Source of the DNA: Candidatus Methylobacter favarea
GTDB taxonomy: Bacteria > Pseudomonadota > Gammaproteobacteria > Methylococcales > Methylomonadaceae
Length of the DNA stretch: 64,000 nucleotides
Direction of reading: 5' to 3'
Assembly (NCBI RefSeq): GCF_902806695.1
Contig: NZ_CADCXN010000124.1
Span: 1 to 64,000, forward strand
Under the pieces are notes generated by a model, which was not told where the DNA came from, did not search any database, and saw only the letters and a program-made list of their open reading frames with translations. Positions 56,438 to 64,000 of the stretch are shown here, one piece after another. Position numbers and translations under genes: made by a program. Every line of letters starts with the position of its first letter. The first letter of the stretch is position 1.

Positions 56438-56664
56438 CAGCTACGCTTTCCTTCAGGCACAAACGGTGTAGCAAGCGTTGGCCCTTCCGCGCGCGCAATC
56501 AACAAGTCGCGCACAAAATCAATGGGAAGATCGGGATTGTCCAAGGCAGTTCTCCCCACCAGAGCCCAAAATTCTATTTGACCGGCTATGGTGCGCCTCT
56601 CGGCCTGCGCTTGCGCTCGTGCTTGTTCGTACAAGGCGTCATCTATGCGTACTGGTATTCCCAT
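56437..56664 (-). CDS. ParD-like antitoxin
   Basis: A 75-residue antitoxin: an N-terminal ribbon-helix-helix (PVRIDDALYEQARAQAQAERRTIAGQIEFW) of the ParD-like type with the aromatic tail of helix 2, then a helical toxin-binding stretch (DFVRDLLIARAEGP). It is translationally coupled to the toxin downstream (one-base overlap). It should neutralise that toxin and repress the operon. Confidence 0.85.
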   Translation of the reverse strand: MGIPVRIDDALYEQARAQAQAERRTIAGQIEFWALVGRTALDNPDLPIDFVRDLLIARAEGPTLATPFVPEGKRS

Positions 56665-56950
56665 GGCTTCACTCCGAAATTATCTGCTACAAAAGTAGTT
56701 TCATGATAGATGGAACGTAACCGAAACGCAAGGACACCCGGATATCTCCACCCAGCTTTTAAAAGTAAATCCGTTCGTCCTGAGCTCTTAGGCTCTCCCC
56801 ATGAAAGCCTTGTCAAAGCATGATCGGATGTACTTAATTGTAAACGGCGGGCAAAAAGGCCTGCCCAGCCGCCTGGCTAAAGCGAAACCGCCTTTGGGGT
56901 TATTTGCCCAGAGGTATTAAATCCCCGCATACATCGTCAAAATTCAGCGG
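56665..56950. other. Spacer in the toxin-antitoxin island
   Basis: A non-coding stretch. At 56838-56870 it contains TTGTAAACGGCGGGC followed by CAAAAAGGCCTGCCC, a partial copy of the repeat module seen at 56108 and 55290. No gene is visible. Confidence 0.4.
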
Positions 56951-57044
56951 GTAGGGTGGGCAAACAGCTTTATCGTTTGCCCACCTTTTGCCGGTGAAAG
57001 GTGGGCAGTAAAAGTGGTGGGCAGCTTAGCGCTGCCCGCTCTAC
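56951..57044. repeat. Multi-hairpin repeat, TA-island copy A
   Basis: Three stems are possible. Stem 1 is GGTGGGCAAAC (56955-56965) with GTTTGCCCACC (56975-56985). Stem 2 is GCCCACCTTT with AAAGGTGGGC, using the same GCCCACC strand, so it excludes stem 1. Stem 3 is GGGCAGC with GCTGCCC around 57019-57037. Copy B at 58788-58866 keeps all three. Confidence 0.65.
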
Positions 57045-57071
57045 TTGGCATCAAAAGAGATGCCGCGTTTT

Positions 57072-57416
57072 TTACCGATTGCTGCATTCAAAGTACTTGC
57101 AAAAAGTTCTTTTAACTTCTATCAAGCATTCTTCGTTGAGTGAACCGTATTTTTTGACCGGATTGTTTTTAGAAATCACAAAAGCTTTACGAACCATAAC
57201 TTTTGATTCAACAGGTAAACCACCCTCCGACAAATTTTTGTTGGTAATGATAATTTCATCACTTTGAAGCTTTAAGGTTTTACTGCTTACCGGAAGCCCG
57301 ACAAAATCATTAAACGGCAGATTATCCTTAAATACTAAAACAGGTCTATTCTTGCTTGTCTGAAGATCACTGAAATAGAATTTACACAACAAAATATCGC
57401 CAATGTTTATATCCAT
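57072..57416 (-). CDS. PemK/MazF family toxin
   Basis: A 114-residue endoribonuclease toxin of the PemK-like group: INIGDILLCKFYFSDLQTSKNRPVLVF is the family opening with the conserved Arg-Pro, followed by LPFNDFVGLPVSSK and GGLPVESKVMVRKAFVISK, the second half of the barrel. It cuts mRNA at short motifs; specificity is unknown. Its start overlaps the antitoxin gene by ten bases. Composition is AT-richer than the chromosomal genes around the island, suggesting transfer. Confidence 0.88.
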   Translation of the reverse strand: MDINIGDILLCKFYFSDLQTSKNRPVLVFKDNLPFNDFVGLPVSSKTLKLQSDEIIITNKNLSEGGLPVESKVMVRKAFVISKNNPVKKYGSLNEECLIEVKRTFCKYFECSNR

Positions 57417-57616
57417 ATCTGATCTTCATTTTCGTCTTTCCAGTCTTCAATGATTGCTGCGCTGTGGCTGGAGAAAGCTTGAATTTCGGCTTCTTCATTA
57501 TTAACTGCACTTTTTTTTATCGGAAAAACTAATATCTCAACTTCCTGCTCAAGATAATCTTTAGGTATTCTGATGGTTAAAAATTCAGAATGTGGCACTG
57601 TTATTTCTCTTAACAT
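57407..57616 (-). CDS. Antitoxin of the PemK-type module
   Basis: A 69-residue acidic protein with the opening REITVPHSEFLTIRIPKDYLEQEVEILVFP, a pattern common in small antitoxins paired with PemK-like toxins, and an acidic disordered end (IIEDWKDENEDQIWI) fit for covering the toxin surface. I see no strong DNA-binding fold, so autoregulation may need both proteins. It is coupled to the toxin gene by a ten-base overlap. Confidence 0.75.
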   Translation of the reverse strand: MLREITVPHSEFLTIRIPKDYLEQEVEILVFPIKKSAVNNEEAEIQAFSSHSAAIIEDWKDENEDQIWI

Positions 57617-58055
57617 TTTTAAATATTCCTTCTGCGTTAAAAATTACTTGTTGCGTGGGCTGCCCAGCCAAGAATCAGCAAATCTGATTGTATTTCAGTA
57701 TAACAAAGATAATAGCCGGTTTTTTTCTATTCAATAATGCGCGAGAACAACTTGCTGGAGTGTTTGCTGCATTCATTTTAGATACTGCACTTCTGCCCTT
57801 ACTGAGAAATTTTAAATATCAGAGCATGAAAAAAGCTTAAGATTCCCCGCTCCATTCGGAATGACAAAAACTGAATAGTTAAGCCTTTTGTTAAAGGGGT
57901 GGAGGAGCTATGGGGGATGGTTGTATCAATTGCTTAATAAAAGTGGCGGGCAGAAAAGCGCTGCCCACCCTGCCTGGCGGTAAATATATCCTTGTAGGCT
58001 GGATCTCCACACGAGATGACGAGTGTGTGTTGCAAACAGGTTACGGATGGGGGCC
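57617..58055. other. Spacer with a partial hairpin repeat
   Basis: About 440 bases without a convincing gene. A short stem GGGCAG (57948-57953)/CTGCCC (57961-57966), preceded by GTGGC, is a shortened member of the island repeat family. An open plus frame at 57910-58119 covers this repeat and I treat it as chance. The remainder is AT-rich. Confidence 0.4.
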
Positions 58056-58355
58056 TTACGTATTATTTGTAGACTTAGCGGGCAAAACATCACGTAAACT
58101 TCCAGAAACATATTTATGAATAATACTGGAAACCAGGGCTTGATAAGGGATGCCTTCCTCAAGCGCTCTTCGTTGAATAGTGGACAAATCGCGACTTGAT
58201 AGTTTGATATTGATTCTTTTGTCTTTTTTAAAGGTTGCTGCGGCGGACTTTGCAATAAACTTCTTTCTTTCAGCCGTTAAGCTCGACTCAAACTGACCCG
58301 TTTCAAACGCTTCCAAAAGTGCTTGTTCATCCTCATCTAATTTAAATTTTTTCAT
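58056..58355 (-). CDS. BrnA/CopG-type antitoxin
   Basis: A 99-residue antitoxin with a ribbon-helix-helix in its middle: RINIKLSSRDLSTIQRRALEEGIPYQALVSSIIHKYV, a form seen in antitoxins paired with BrnT-like toxins. The N-terminal 45 residues are acidic and helical (LDEDEQALLEAFETGQFE). The ATG overlaps the restored stop of the toxin frame (ATGA), so the two were one module. The last 18 residues are unremarkable. It is intact although its toxin is broken. Confidence 0.85.
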   Translation of the reverse strand: MKKFKLDEDEQALLEAFETGQFESSLTAERKKFIAKSAAATFKKDKRINIKLSSRDLSTIQRRALEEGIPYQALVSSIIHKYVSGSLRDVLPAKSTNNT

Positions 58356-58629
58356 AAATTACCTCCAAAATATTGCTTGGTCGCCTTTCTGGCAGGAATA
58401 ACTGTTTTCAGAAAATCTCATCTTCTGTTTCAACATAGGGAACCAAATAGACATAATCATCAATAGCGGCCACAAAAACACGCTGATGGGCATACCTTTC
58501 ATCATTCGGGTGGGAAATGTCATCCAATAACCCGCCGCTTTGTAAACAGAACACAACATCCTCAAAAGAGATGCCGCGTTCTTTTATAAGCTTATAATTT
58601 TTATCGGAATTCCAATTAAAAGGCTTCAT
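58352..58629 (-). pseudogene. brnT: BrnT family toxin, second copy, frameshifted
   Basis: The frame from ATG 58629 reads FNWNSDKNYKLIKERGISFED, a clear BrnT opening, to YVETEDEIF, then meets TGA at 58410-58408. One base inserted there would continue LKTVIPARKATKQYFGG, the conserved end of the family, and finish at TGA 58354-58352, overlapping the antitoxin ATG by four bases. That perfect overlap shows the restored frame is the ancestral one. The lesion removes about 20 C-terminal residues, including the ARKAT segment that holds active-site-face basic residues. Confidence 0.82.
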
Positions 58630-58734
58630 AATTTGAATAATAACATGGGTATGCCTTGGGGCGCCGTATGATTTTTAAACTTTTGGGGGGATTTGCATCT
58701 TGGATTTTTCATAGCAAGGTGGGCAATACTTTTT

Positions 58735-58866
58735 TGCCCCACATTGATAAATCCATACCTTTGGTTGTTATAAAGGAGGGCCGAAAAGTAGGGTGGGCAA
58801 ACAGCTTTATCGTTTGCCCACCATTTGCCGGTGAAAATGGTGGGCAGCTTAGCGCTGCCACCCTAC
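58735..58866. repeat. Module plus multi-hairpin repeat, TA-island copy B
   Basis: A degenerate module (CCACATTGATAAATCC, CCTTTGGTTGT, 58738-58780) leads into the hairpin repeat 58788-58866. Outer arms are GTAGGGTGG (58788-58796) and CCACCCTAC (58858-58866). Stem 1 is GGTGGGCAAAC (58792-58802)/GTTTGCCCACC (58812-58822). Stem 2 is CCCACCATTT with AAATGGTGGG. Compared with copy A, stem 2 has gained one matched base on each side. Confidence 0.65.
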
Positions 58867-58874
58867 CTGGTTAG

Positions 58875-61004
58875 CTAGCAGCCGCTAGTCTCTCTTTTCA
58901 AAGTAATATCGAGCATTGGTGCAGGGGAAGGCGCAGTGGAATAAGTGTATGTATAAGTTGCCGACTCACTCGTTGTGCCATCATTCGCGTAGACAACCGC
59001 CGCATTTGGATTACCATCAGATTCAGGACATACATGATTATTTTTACTGTTGGTACTTATGCTTCCAAAGATAATTTTATTAGTTTTACCGGATACATCA
59101 AGAAGGCAATCAAAATTGCCATCAACGGATGAGCCATTTGCTGTTCTATTACAGACAGTACTTGAAATTGGAGTTGGAGTTGCACCACTATAAATTTCCA
59201 CAGTGACTGTTATATCGTTCGGGTTTTTGCCTGTATCTGTTGGGCCTCTACCAGACACAGCAATTGAGCCGGTTAAGTGTGTACCAGTTGGCGGAGGTGA
59301 GCCTCCAGTAATTGCCAGTGTAATATCGTCTGCTATGGACTGGCTTTTGTCTTCGGGATCAAGGGTGATTGTATCTGTTAACCCTGTATTGCTTTTTTCT
59401 ATGGTAGCCTTAATATTGGGCGTACCCGCTGCAATCGTAGTCACCACTCCTCGACTATGTGTATTGTTATCCTGTACAGGCTCGCTGGTCACTAATGCCT
59501 GAGAACTGTCCGAACTCCCCCATGTAGCCAATTTAGTGACGTTGACTTCATAAAACGGAATTAGCTGAAGAACCGTATCTGGATGACTCACAGCCTGATC
59601 TTTTATGGTCTTAACCATGTTTGAATCCATAAAATCTATATAAATTGCACGGGCCGACATGGTTCTGTCATTGGCATTACTGCTATCATTGACTCCTGCC
59701 TGAAGCGCTATGTCATGGGGTTCATTTGTGAATGTTGTTTCCGTGCTGATCGTGCCGGCATTACTGCTACCGTCAGGAATGCTTGACACATAATCTTTAA
59801 CAAACTGGCTTATAAAAGTTTGATAGTTTGCCAGGCCACTACTATTCAGCAAGAAAGATGACGGCATAACTTTAAGTTTTTCTATGCGCCAATCCTGCAG
59901 AACGCGCCAATTGCCATCTATACGTTTCATACGGCAGGCTTCGAGATAAGTCTCCCCAGCACTACTTGCCAGGACCAAATTGCCTGAATTATTAAGAGCA
60001 TAATGATTATGATCTCCATTGCTGTAATAAATGGGTAAGCGGAAAGGATCATACAATACCGCACCAGTTGGGCCGTCACTATCATGATGGTCTCGACAGC
60101 AATCCGTACAAAGCTCCGATTGCTGACCACTTTGACCAGTACTGATACGTGAACCGATAATTTTCCCGTCTACTTTTTCACCCGTGACATAAGCAAGATG
60201 ACTTTCTCCATTGTTAGTCTCAATGGTTTGTCTGCTGGGCGCCCGGCCGGCGGTTCCCGAAGACACAGAGCCAGCAGTACCTAATGTGCATTCGCAATTC
60301 AGAGTCAAAAACTCTTCTTCGCGTACCAGTTCATTGCCGCCACCTGGCTTGTATGTATCAACTGTAAATTTGGTTTCTACAAATTGGTCATTTTGACTCA
60401 CCTCGGGAAGTGGTTTGCTGGTCTCCTTGCTTTGCCCATTTCCAACGGAAACAGGCACAACATCCGGCAGCAACCCCGGATTATGAATTCTTACCGGTTT
60501 TTCTCCGCTGCCACCGGGTGTGTATCCTACTAATGTACTGGAAGCATCTGAGGGATTCTTGTTAATAACATGAGTCAAGGCTACTGTGTTATTGTTGGTA
60601 TCAGGATCATTCCATGAAACTGTTACGGTAATCGCTTTTTGATCAACGCTGCATGGACTACCGCATGGGGTTAAAACACCTGCGTTGTAATAGTAATCTG
60701 TTGAAGTCCAGGTTCTCGCATAGGTGAATGCTGTGCCACTAGACGGTATAGAATTATCTGTGACGCCATCCGGTCTTGGATTATCTGTGCCAGCGGCAAT
60801 GGCGGAAAAATCAGTGGCGCGAAGTTCATCCAATTTTGCTTGAGCCATACTGACTGCCGTGGCGCGGGCATTGGCATTGCTGCCGCTCTGAAAAAAAGTT
60901 CCTTGTAATTTAACGACCGCACCAATGCCAACCGCAAATACCAGGGCAGCTACCAGCACTTCGATTAGCCCCACGCCCCGTTGTTTTTTGCTTTGACTGT
61001 TCAT
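58875..61004 (-). CDS. pilV: Oversized PilV-like type IV minor pilin
   Basis: The N-terminus is a class III signal and pilin helix of the PilV type (RGVGLIEVLVAALVFAVGIGAVVKLQ), cleaved before the second glycine-type position by PilD. PilV proteins are usually 150-200 residues; this one has 709. After the first 200 residues comes a region with CEC (about 236-238), a C-x-x-CC-x-x-HH group (about 299-307) and further His (SNGDHNHY), then Ser/Thr-rich strand-like repeats to the end. The extension could be a surface-exposed tip domain binding metal or a surface. It is the last gene of the fimT-pilW-pilX operon, 33 bases after pilX. AAAGG precedes its ATG. Confidence 0.82.
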   Translation of the reverse strand: MNSQSKKQRGVGLIEVLVAALVFAVGIGAVVKLQGTFFQSGSNANARATAVSMAQAKLDELRATDFSAIAAGTDNPRPDGVTDNSIPSSGTAFTYARTWTSTDYYYNAGVLTPCGSPCSVDQKAITVTVSWNDPDTNNNTVALTHVINKNPSDASSTLVGYTPGGSGEKPVRIHNPGLLPDVVPVSVGNGQSKETSKPLPEVSQNDQFVETKFTVDTYKPGGGNELVREEEFLTLNCECTLGTAGSVSSGTAGRAPSRQTIETNNGESHLAYVTGEKVDGKIIGSRISTGQSGQQSELCTDCCRDHHDSDGPTGAVLYDPFRLPIYYSNGDHNHYALNNSGNLVLASSAGETYLEACRMKRIDGNWRVLQDWRIEKLKVMPSSFLLNSSGLANYQTFISQFVKDYVSSIPDGSSNAGTISTETTFTNEPHDIALQAGVNDSSNANDRTMSARAIYIDFMDSNMVKTIKDQAVSHPDTVLQLIPFYEVNVTKLATWGSSDSSQALVTSEPVQDNNTHSRGVVTTIAAGTPNIKATIEKSNTGLTDTITLDPEDKSQSIADDITLAITGGSPPPTGTHLTGSIAVSGRGPTDTGKNPNDITVTVEIYSGATPTPISSTVCNRTANGSSVDGNFDCLLDVSGKTNKIIFGSISTNSKNNHVCPESDGNPNAAVVYANDGTTSESATYTYTYSTAPSPAPMLDITLKRETSGC

Positions 61005-61037
61005 GATAGCTTCGCCTTTTGAAGATAGATGTGTAAA

Positions 61038-62348
61038 TTAGAAATCGCGCCAGCTGCCTGGTATAGAGGCAACTTGCCGATAGTTTTCATCGGAGTTGTT
61101 TTGGATGTTGGCAAATATGTCTGGATCCCAAACGACAGCAAACGTGCCCGTACCCCCACTAATACCGGTATCAGTAATCAATGAGCCTCTGATTACCGTA
61201 CCGCCGCCGAGAGCAGGCCCCTGAACATCACCATCTGTCGCTGGAGTATCATCAAATACGAACACAATGCCATTGATAGTCGCATTACCGCCGGTTTGTA
61301 GTTGATGATTCTGAACCACAAGAATAACGGGATTCGCAACGCTGCCGATGACCCCTCCATTAATTTGGCAATCTCCCGTAATCCAGATAAGGCCTTTAGA
61401 GCTTGAATTTAAACTATTGCAGTCTGAATAAACCTGGGAAGGGTCTAGATTTTCTGCCGCTGATTTAATAGATTGCCACTCGGTATAAGGCACACCAAAG
61501 ACAAAATCAAATAAATCTGGGGGGAAATGCCCTGGAGTGGGATCAGTTGTATAATGATCGCTTGCGACAATATCAACGCCTTGATAAGTACCATTGGTTA
61601 TTTGGGCGTGCAAAGGATCACTGGTAGGATTGGGGCATTGTCCGCCGGAAAAGCCTTGAATTTGGCAGGTAGAAATGGAGCTGGAAGTATTAACCGTATC
61701 ATGCGTCCATATTGAAACCGCACAGCCGCTATCTGAGGTGCCATCCGGACACGAAGCGTTGGGATTAGGCACAACATGCATGTTGCCGGTTACCGCCATG
61801 CTGCCGCCTGCAATAACCGGTGTATCAGGGACATTACCCCCGGTGATATGCCGAAAAACTACCTGTTCACTAACCGATGCCGAACCTGTTCTGTCTATCG
61901 ATTCACCTGCTGAAGTAAAAGTATACACAGTTACACCGCCCACGGCGGGGGGGATTGCAATCGTCGCTGTAAATCGTGCCTCACTGGCACTGGCAACTCC
62001 GCCAACCAGATTATTTTTACTCAGAAATGGATATGGAATGGCGTTTGGGATGCCGTTTTTATCAGGGTCGTATATATAATTTCCGTCGGCTCCAACGCTA
62101 ATATTTTCAGAAAATTGCTGAACTGCGTATTCCAAACCGCCATCAGCGGCGGCAAAAGCCTCTTTATAGCGGTATTCATTAGCGGACATCCGCTGATCAA
62201 ATATGCCCACTTTGGCCGCAAAGATGACCATTAAAGTAATGATTGTTAATACGACGAGACTTACGACTAAAGTTGCCATTCCTTTTTGATGGATGCGAGG
62301 TGCACCTTGGAAAATCCGCTTTACTGTATCGTGTTTAGTATTCATCAT
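61038..62348 (-). CDS. pilX: PilX-like type IV minor pilin
   Basis: A 436-residue protein with the PilX N-terminus (QKGMATLVVSLVVLTIITLMVIFAAKVG) followed by the family motif SANEYRYKEAFAAADGGLEYA. Typical PilX is under 200 residues; here a long Gly/Thr/Asn-rich C-terminal region follows, with several cysteines (SCPDGTSDSGC, CQIQGFSGGQC) and strand-like repeats. It joins the initiation complex of the pilus with PilV, PilW and FimT. It begins 14 bases inside pilW and is followed by pilV. Confidence 0.85.
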   Translation of the reverse strand: MMNTKHDTVKRIFQGAPRIHQKGMATLVVSLVVLTIITLMVIFAAKVGIFDQRMSANEYRYKEAFAAADGGLEYAVQQFSENISVGADGNYIYDPDKNGIPNAIPYPFLSKNNLVGGVASASEARFTATIAIPPAVGGVTVYTFTSAGESIDRTGSASVSEQVVFRHITGGNVPDTPVIAGGSMAVTGNMHVVPNPNASCPDGTSDSGCAVSIWTHDTVNTSSSISTCQIQGFSGGQCPNPTSDPLHAQITNGTYQGVDIVASDHYTTDPTPGHFPPDLFDFVFGVPYTEWQSIKSAAENLDPSQVYSDCNSLNSSSKGLIWITGDCQINGGVIGSVANPVILVVQNHQLQTGGNATINGIVFVFDDTPATDGDVQGPALGGGTVIRGSLITDTGISGGTGTFAVVWDPDIFANIQNNSDENYRQVASIPGSWRDF

Positions 62349-62973
62349 TTCGAATCTCCACTATCTCGCTAATAGTTCGGGTAACGGAATTGTCACGAAC
62401 CAGCTGTCCTCTCAAGGTTATGGTTATTTGGTGGGTAGTAATGCCAGCGGAGGTCGTAGGGCTATCTTTAACGATGAAGGCGTTTATTTGTACCAGATTT
62501 TCGTCGGTTATATTGTCCCAGTTTGTAGCCCCGGCGCAGTTTTCACCGCTTTCCCTGCTTTCAATGGCTCCGCCGTTTAAGCGAAAGCCGAAGCGTTCGC
62601 TATTGCCGTCATCTACGCCATCGTTGTCCGCATCGTAGGTATAAGTGACGCAGGTTGCGTTGTTAATAGGAGGGGTGAGGATGTCGAATTTCATATCCTG
62701 AAACGGATTATTACCAGCCATTACTGCTGCAGCCGCCGCGCCGTTATATCCGGAGCGGCGTAGATCCCGTGTAATCAGACTCATCGCAGACCTCAGCTCC
62801 TGGTTGAGCCGTATGGATTTTAAATTGTCATTATCAGATTTGATCATGGTAACGAACATGCCGAGGACAGCAGCGAGGACGATGAGCCCTATTACCATAG
62901 AAATCAAAAGTTCGATTAATGTAAAGCCTCGTTGTTTATATTTCATTGCTTTTAAATTGGCGGTTATATTCAT
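62335..62973 (-). CDS. pilW: PilW-like type IV minor pilin
   Basis: A 212-residue pilin with the leader-helix RGFTLIELLISMVIGLIVLAAVLGMF and the PilW-type sequel NQELRSAMSLITRDLRRSGYNG, which marks this family. The mature domain contains a calcium-site-like YDADNDGVDDGNSERFGF and two cysteines that could form a disulfide (C about 110 and 146). It starts on the ATGA that ends fimT and overlaps pilX by 14 bases. Function: minor pilin of the priming complex. Confidence 0.88.
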   Translation of the reverse strand: MNITANLKAMKYKQRGFTLIELLISMVIGLIVLAAVLGMFVTMIKSDNDNLKSIRLNQELRSAMSLITRDLRRSGYNGAAAAAVMAGNNPFQDMKFDILTPPINNATCVTYTYDADNDGVDDGNSERFGFRLNGGAIESRESGENCAGATNWDNITDENLVQINAFIVKDSPTTSAGITTHQITITLRGQLVRDNSVTRTISEIVEIRNDEY

Positions 62974-63512
62974 GGGCAGGCCCCACTGTCGTTATAGCTA
63001 GGGATTGTCGAAGTAGTGTCTTTACATATCCGGATTCTGCCAATCGTAGTAGTGGTAACGCCAAGGGTTTTGTTATTGCCGGCAGAAAATCTAATGGTGC
63101 CTTGTGTTCCTGTGCCGCGCAAAGGGCTAAAGGCCCGCGAATTTGATGTATTGAAATTGACAGTGATGCCTGTAAAATCAGCGCTTTGCACAACGCTTCC
63201 TGATGCACAATCATTGGCTACAGTGCAATCACAAGTCGCAGCGCCAGCCGGCGTCATGCCATAACACCAAGTGTTAAGATCAGTGCCTGTTGTTGCCGGC
63301 GTAAAAACAATGCCCATATTATTGTTGGTTTTAATTGCCTCGGCTTTGGCATTTTGCAAAGCTGCCACCAATCCTTCCGCTGCACCCTCCACGCGCTGTT
63401 GTTTCATGAGTTCGCTGAATGATGGCACTGCCATTGCTGCTAATATGCCGATTATGGCAATCACTATCATGACCTCAACCAAAGTAACGCCGGAGCTCGT
63501 TTGTTTGTTCAT
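62970..63512 (-). CDS. fimT: FimT/GspH-type pseudopilin
   Basis: A 180-residue GspH/FimT protein. The class III leader is short (MNKQTSSG), then VTLVEVMIVIAIIGILAAMAVPSF, and the conserved EGLVAALQNAKAEAIKTNNNMGIVF follows, the family hallmark. Four cysteines in the mature part (CYGM, CDCTVANDC, and the final ICKD/GACP) suggest two disulfides. FimT homologues in some species bind DNA for natural transformation; here no basic C-terminal patch is obvious. GGAG precedes its ATG. It heads the minor-pilin operon and is divergent from pilE. Confidence 0.9.
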   Translation of the reverse strand: MNKQTSSGVTLVEVMIVIAIIGILAAMAVPSFSELMKQQRVEGAAEGLVAALQNAKAEAIKTNNNMGIVFTPATTGTDLNTWCYGMTPAGAATCDCTVANDCASGSVVQSADFTGITVNFNTSNSRAFSPLRGTGTQGTIRFSAGNNKTLGVTTTTIGRIRICKDTTSTIPSYNDSGACP

Positions 63513-63677
63513 ATCTCTCCACCTTTTATGTATGAGTTAACTATAGATTAATATTGTTTTCTTACCCGGAAGCTAATCTACAATTCGTCTATTGAAGGAG
63601 AGGTTAATCGAATGGCCTTCCCTAGCGCCGGTTATGCTAAGCTTGGATGAACCAAATAACTTTACAGGGGTGAAACG

Positions 63678-64000
63678 ATGTGCAGATTCAAACGGCCTGC
63701 GGGTTTTACATTAATTGAACTGATGATTGTGGTGGCCATCATTGGCATTCTTGCGTCCATTGCTTATCCGGCCTATCAGGAATATGTAACGCGAGCCAAA
63801 CGTGCGGATGGCAAAGCGGGATTGTTAAACTTACAACTGGCGCAAGAGAAATACAGGGCGAACTGTCCTCAATATGCTGATGGCATTCATGCCACAACGT
63901 TCACTTGTGTTGCAGGCGGCGCGCACAATCTGGTCGGCAGCACTGATTCGCCGGACGGGAAATATACGCTTGCTATAACTGCTGGTTCTGCAACGTCTTA
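63678..64000 (+). CDS. pilE: PilE-like type IV minor pilin, runs off the window
   Basis: The visible 107 residues begin with a class III leader and pilin helix ([37 protein letters not shown]), then [26 protein letters not shown], the pattern of PilE minor pilins in gammaproteobacterial fimT-pilVWXY1-pilE clusters. A first cysteine pair appears (CPQYA and TFTCVAGG). Start ATG 63678 with AGGGG about seven bases upstream. It is transcribed away from fimT, with 165 bases between. The 3' end is not in the window. Confidence 0.88.
   Translation, partial: MCRFKRPAGFTLIELMIVVAIIGILASIAYPAYQEYVTRAKRADGKAGLLNLQLAQEKYRANCPQYADGIHATTFTCVAGGAHNLVGSTDSPDGKYTLAITAGSATS

Noticed and set aside
57910-58119. 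Plus frame of 69 codons
   Set aside because: It is formed by a hairpin repeat of the island family and lies antisense to the antitoxin end.
55240-58866. CRISPR array
   Set aside because: The repeats are irregularly spaced palindromic modules with genes between them, not direct repeats with uniform spacers, and no cas gene is present.
63590-63660. Sigma-54 (-24/-12) promoter for pilE
   Set aside because: TGGCC is present, but the GC element is not at the required spacing.

Overview
The window looks like chromosomal DNA of a gammaproteobacterium, most probably a methylotroph related to the Methylococcales. The reasons are gammaproteobacterial versions of PriA, LptD, SurA, EttA, RegB/RegA and NagZ, and the wreck of a formaldehyde-activating enzyme gene (fae), a hallmark of C1 metabolism. 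The genus is inference; no rRNA or tRNA gene was seen.

Layout. 1-2783 is a decayed accessory patch: an ATPase of transposon-helper type without a visible Walker A, then a type I restriction hsdR gene broken by many stops and frameshifts. 2780-6398 holds a K+ channel gene with one frameshift, a second NAD-binding (TrkA-type) protein, dsbB and an exported methyltransferase. 6640-11415 has a DnaA-box palindrome, priA, argS and a SPOR-domain gene. 11416-12754 is a gap ending in the broken fae gene, which keeps its ribosome-binding site and a palindromic operator. 12831-20582 holds a Lon-like protease, slyD, the purine salvage/wall recycling operon nagZ-hpt-MTIP phosphorylase, a FliL-like secreted protein, a HIT protein and an unknown histidine-rich membrane protein. 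20693-23547 is a sigma-54 two-component pair. 23587-24004 is a mobile-looking element with perfect 21-bp terminal inverted repeats and two internal copies of a multi-hairpin unit whose stems covary.

24366-30085 is a tripartite RND efflux operon. 30139-36274 holds dodecin-murU-amgK, divergent from lptD-surA (envelope biogenesis and muropeptide recycling). 36319-44936 carries a helicase-less DbpA-type RNA-binding protein, RNase D, CreA, small membrane and methyltransferase genes, a cold-shock gene with promoter and leader, and ettA. 45107-50655 has regB-regA, a zinc metallopeptidase, mazG, a PfkB kinase, dgkA and gcvH. 50803-55229 has an orphan membrane-fusion-like protein, msrA, hslO, a lipoprotein and a Uma2 nuclease.

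55240-58866 is a toxin-antitoxin island: four modules in 3.3 kb (brnTA, RelE/ParE-type, PemK-type, a second brnTA-like), separated by related palindromic repeats. Both BrnT toxins carry a single-base frameshift while their antitoxins are intact. 58875-64000 is a minor-pilin cluster (fimT, pilW, pilX and a very large PilV-like protein) divergent from a pilE gene that runs off the window.

The most notable points are the covarying multi-hairpin element, the toxin-antitoxin island with disabled BrnT toxins and alternatively pairing repeats, the broken fae gene with intact control region, the DnaA-box palindrome before priA, the oversized cysteine/histidine-containing PilV, and the histidine-rich membrane protein at 19536. 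No complete new defence system or CRISPR array was found. Gene calls rest on motif recognition by eye.
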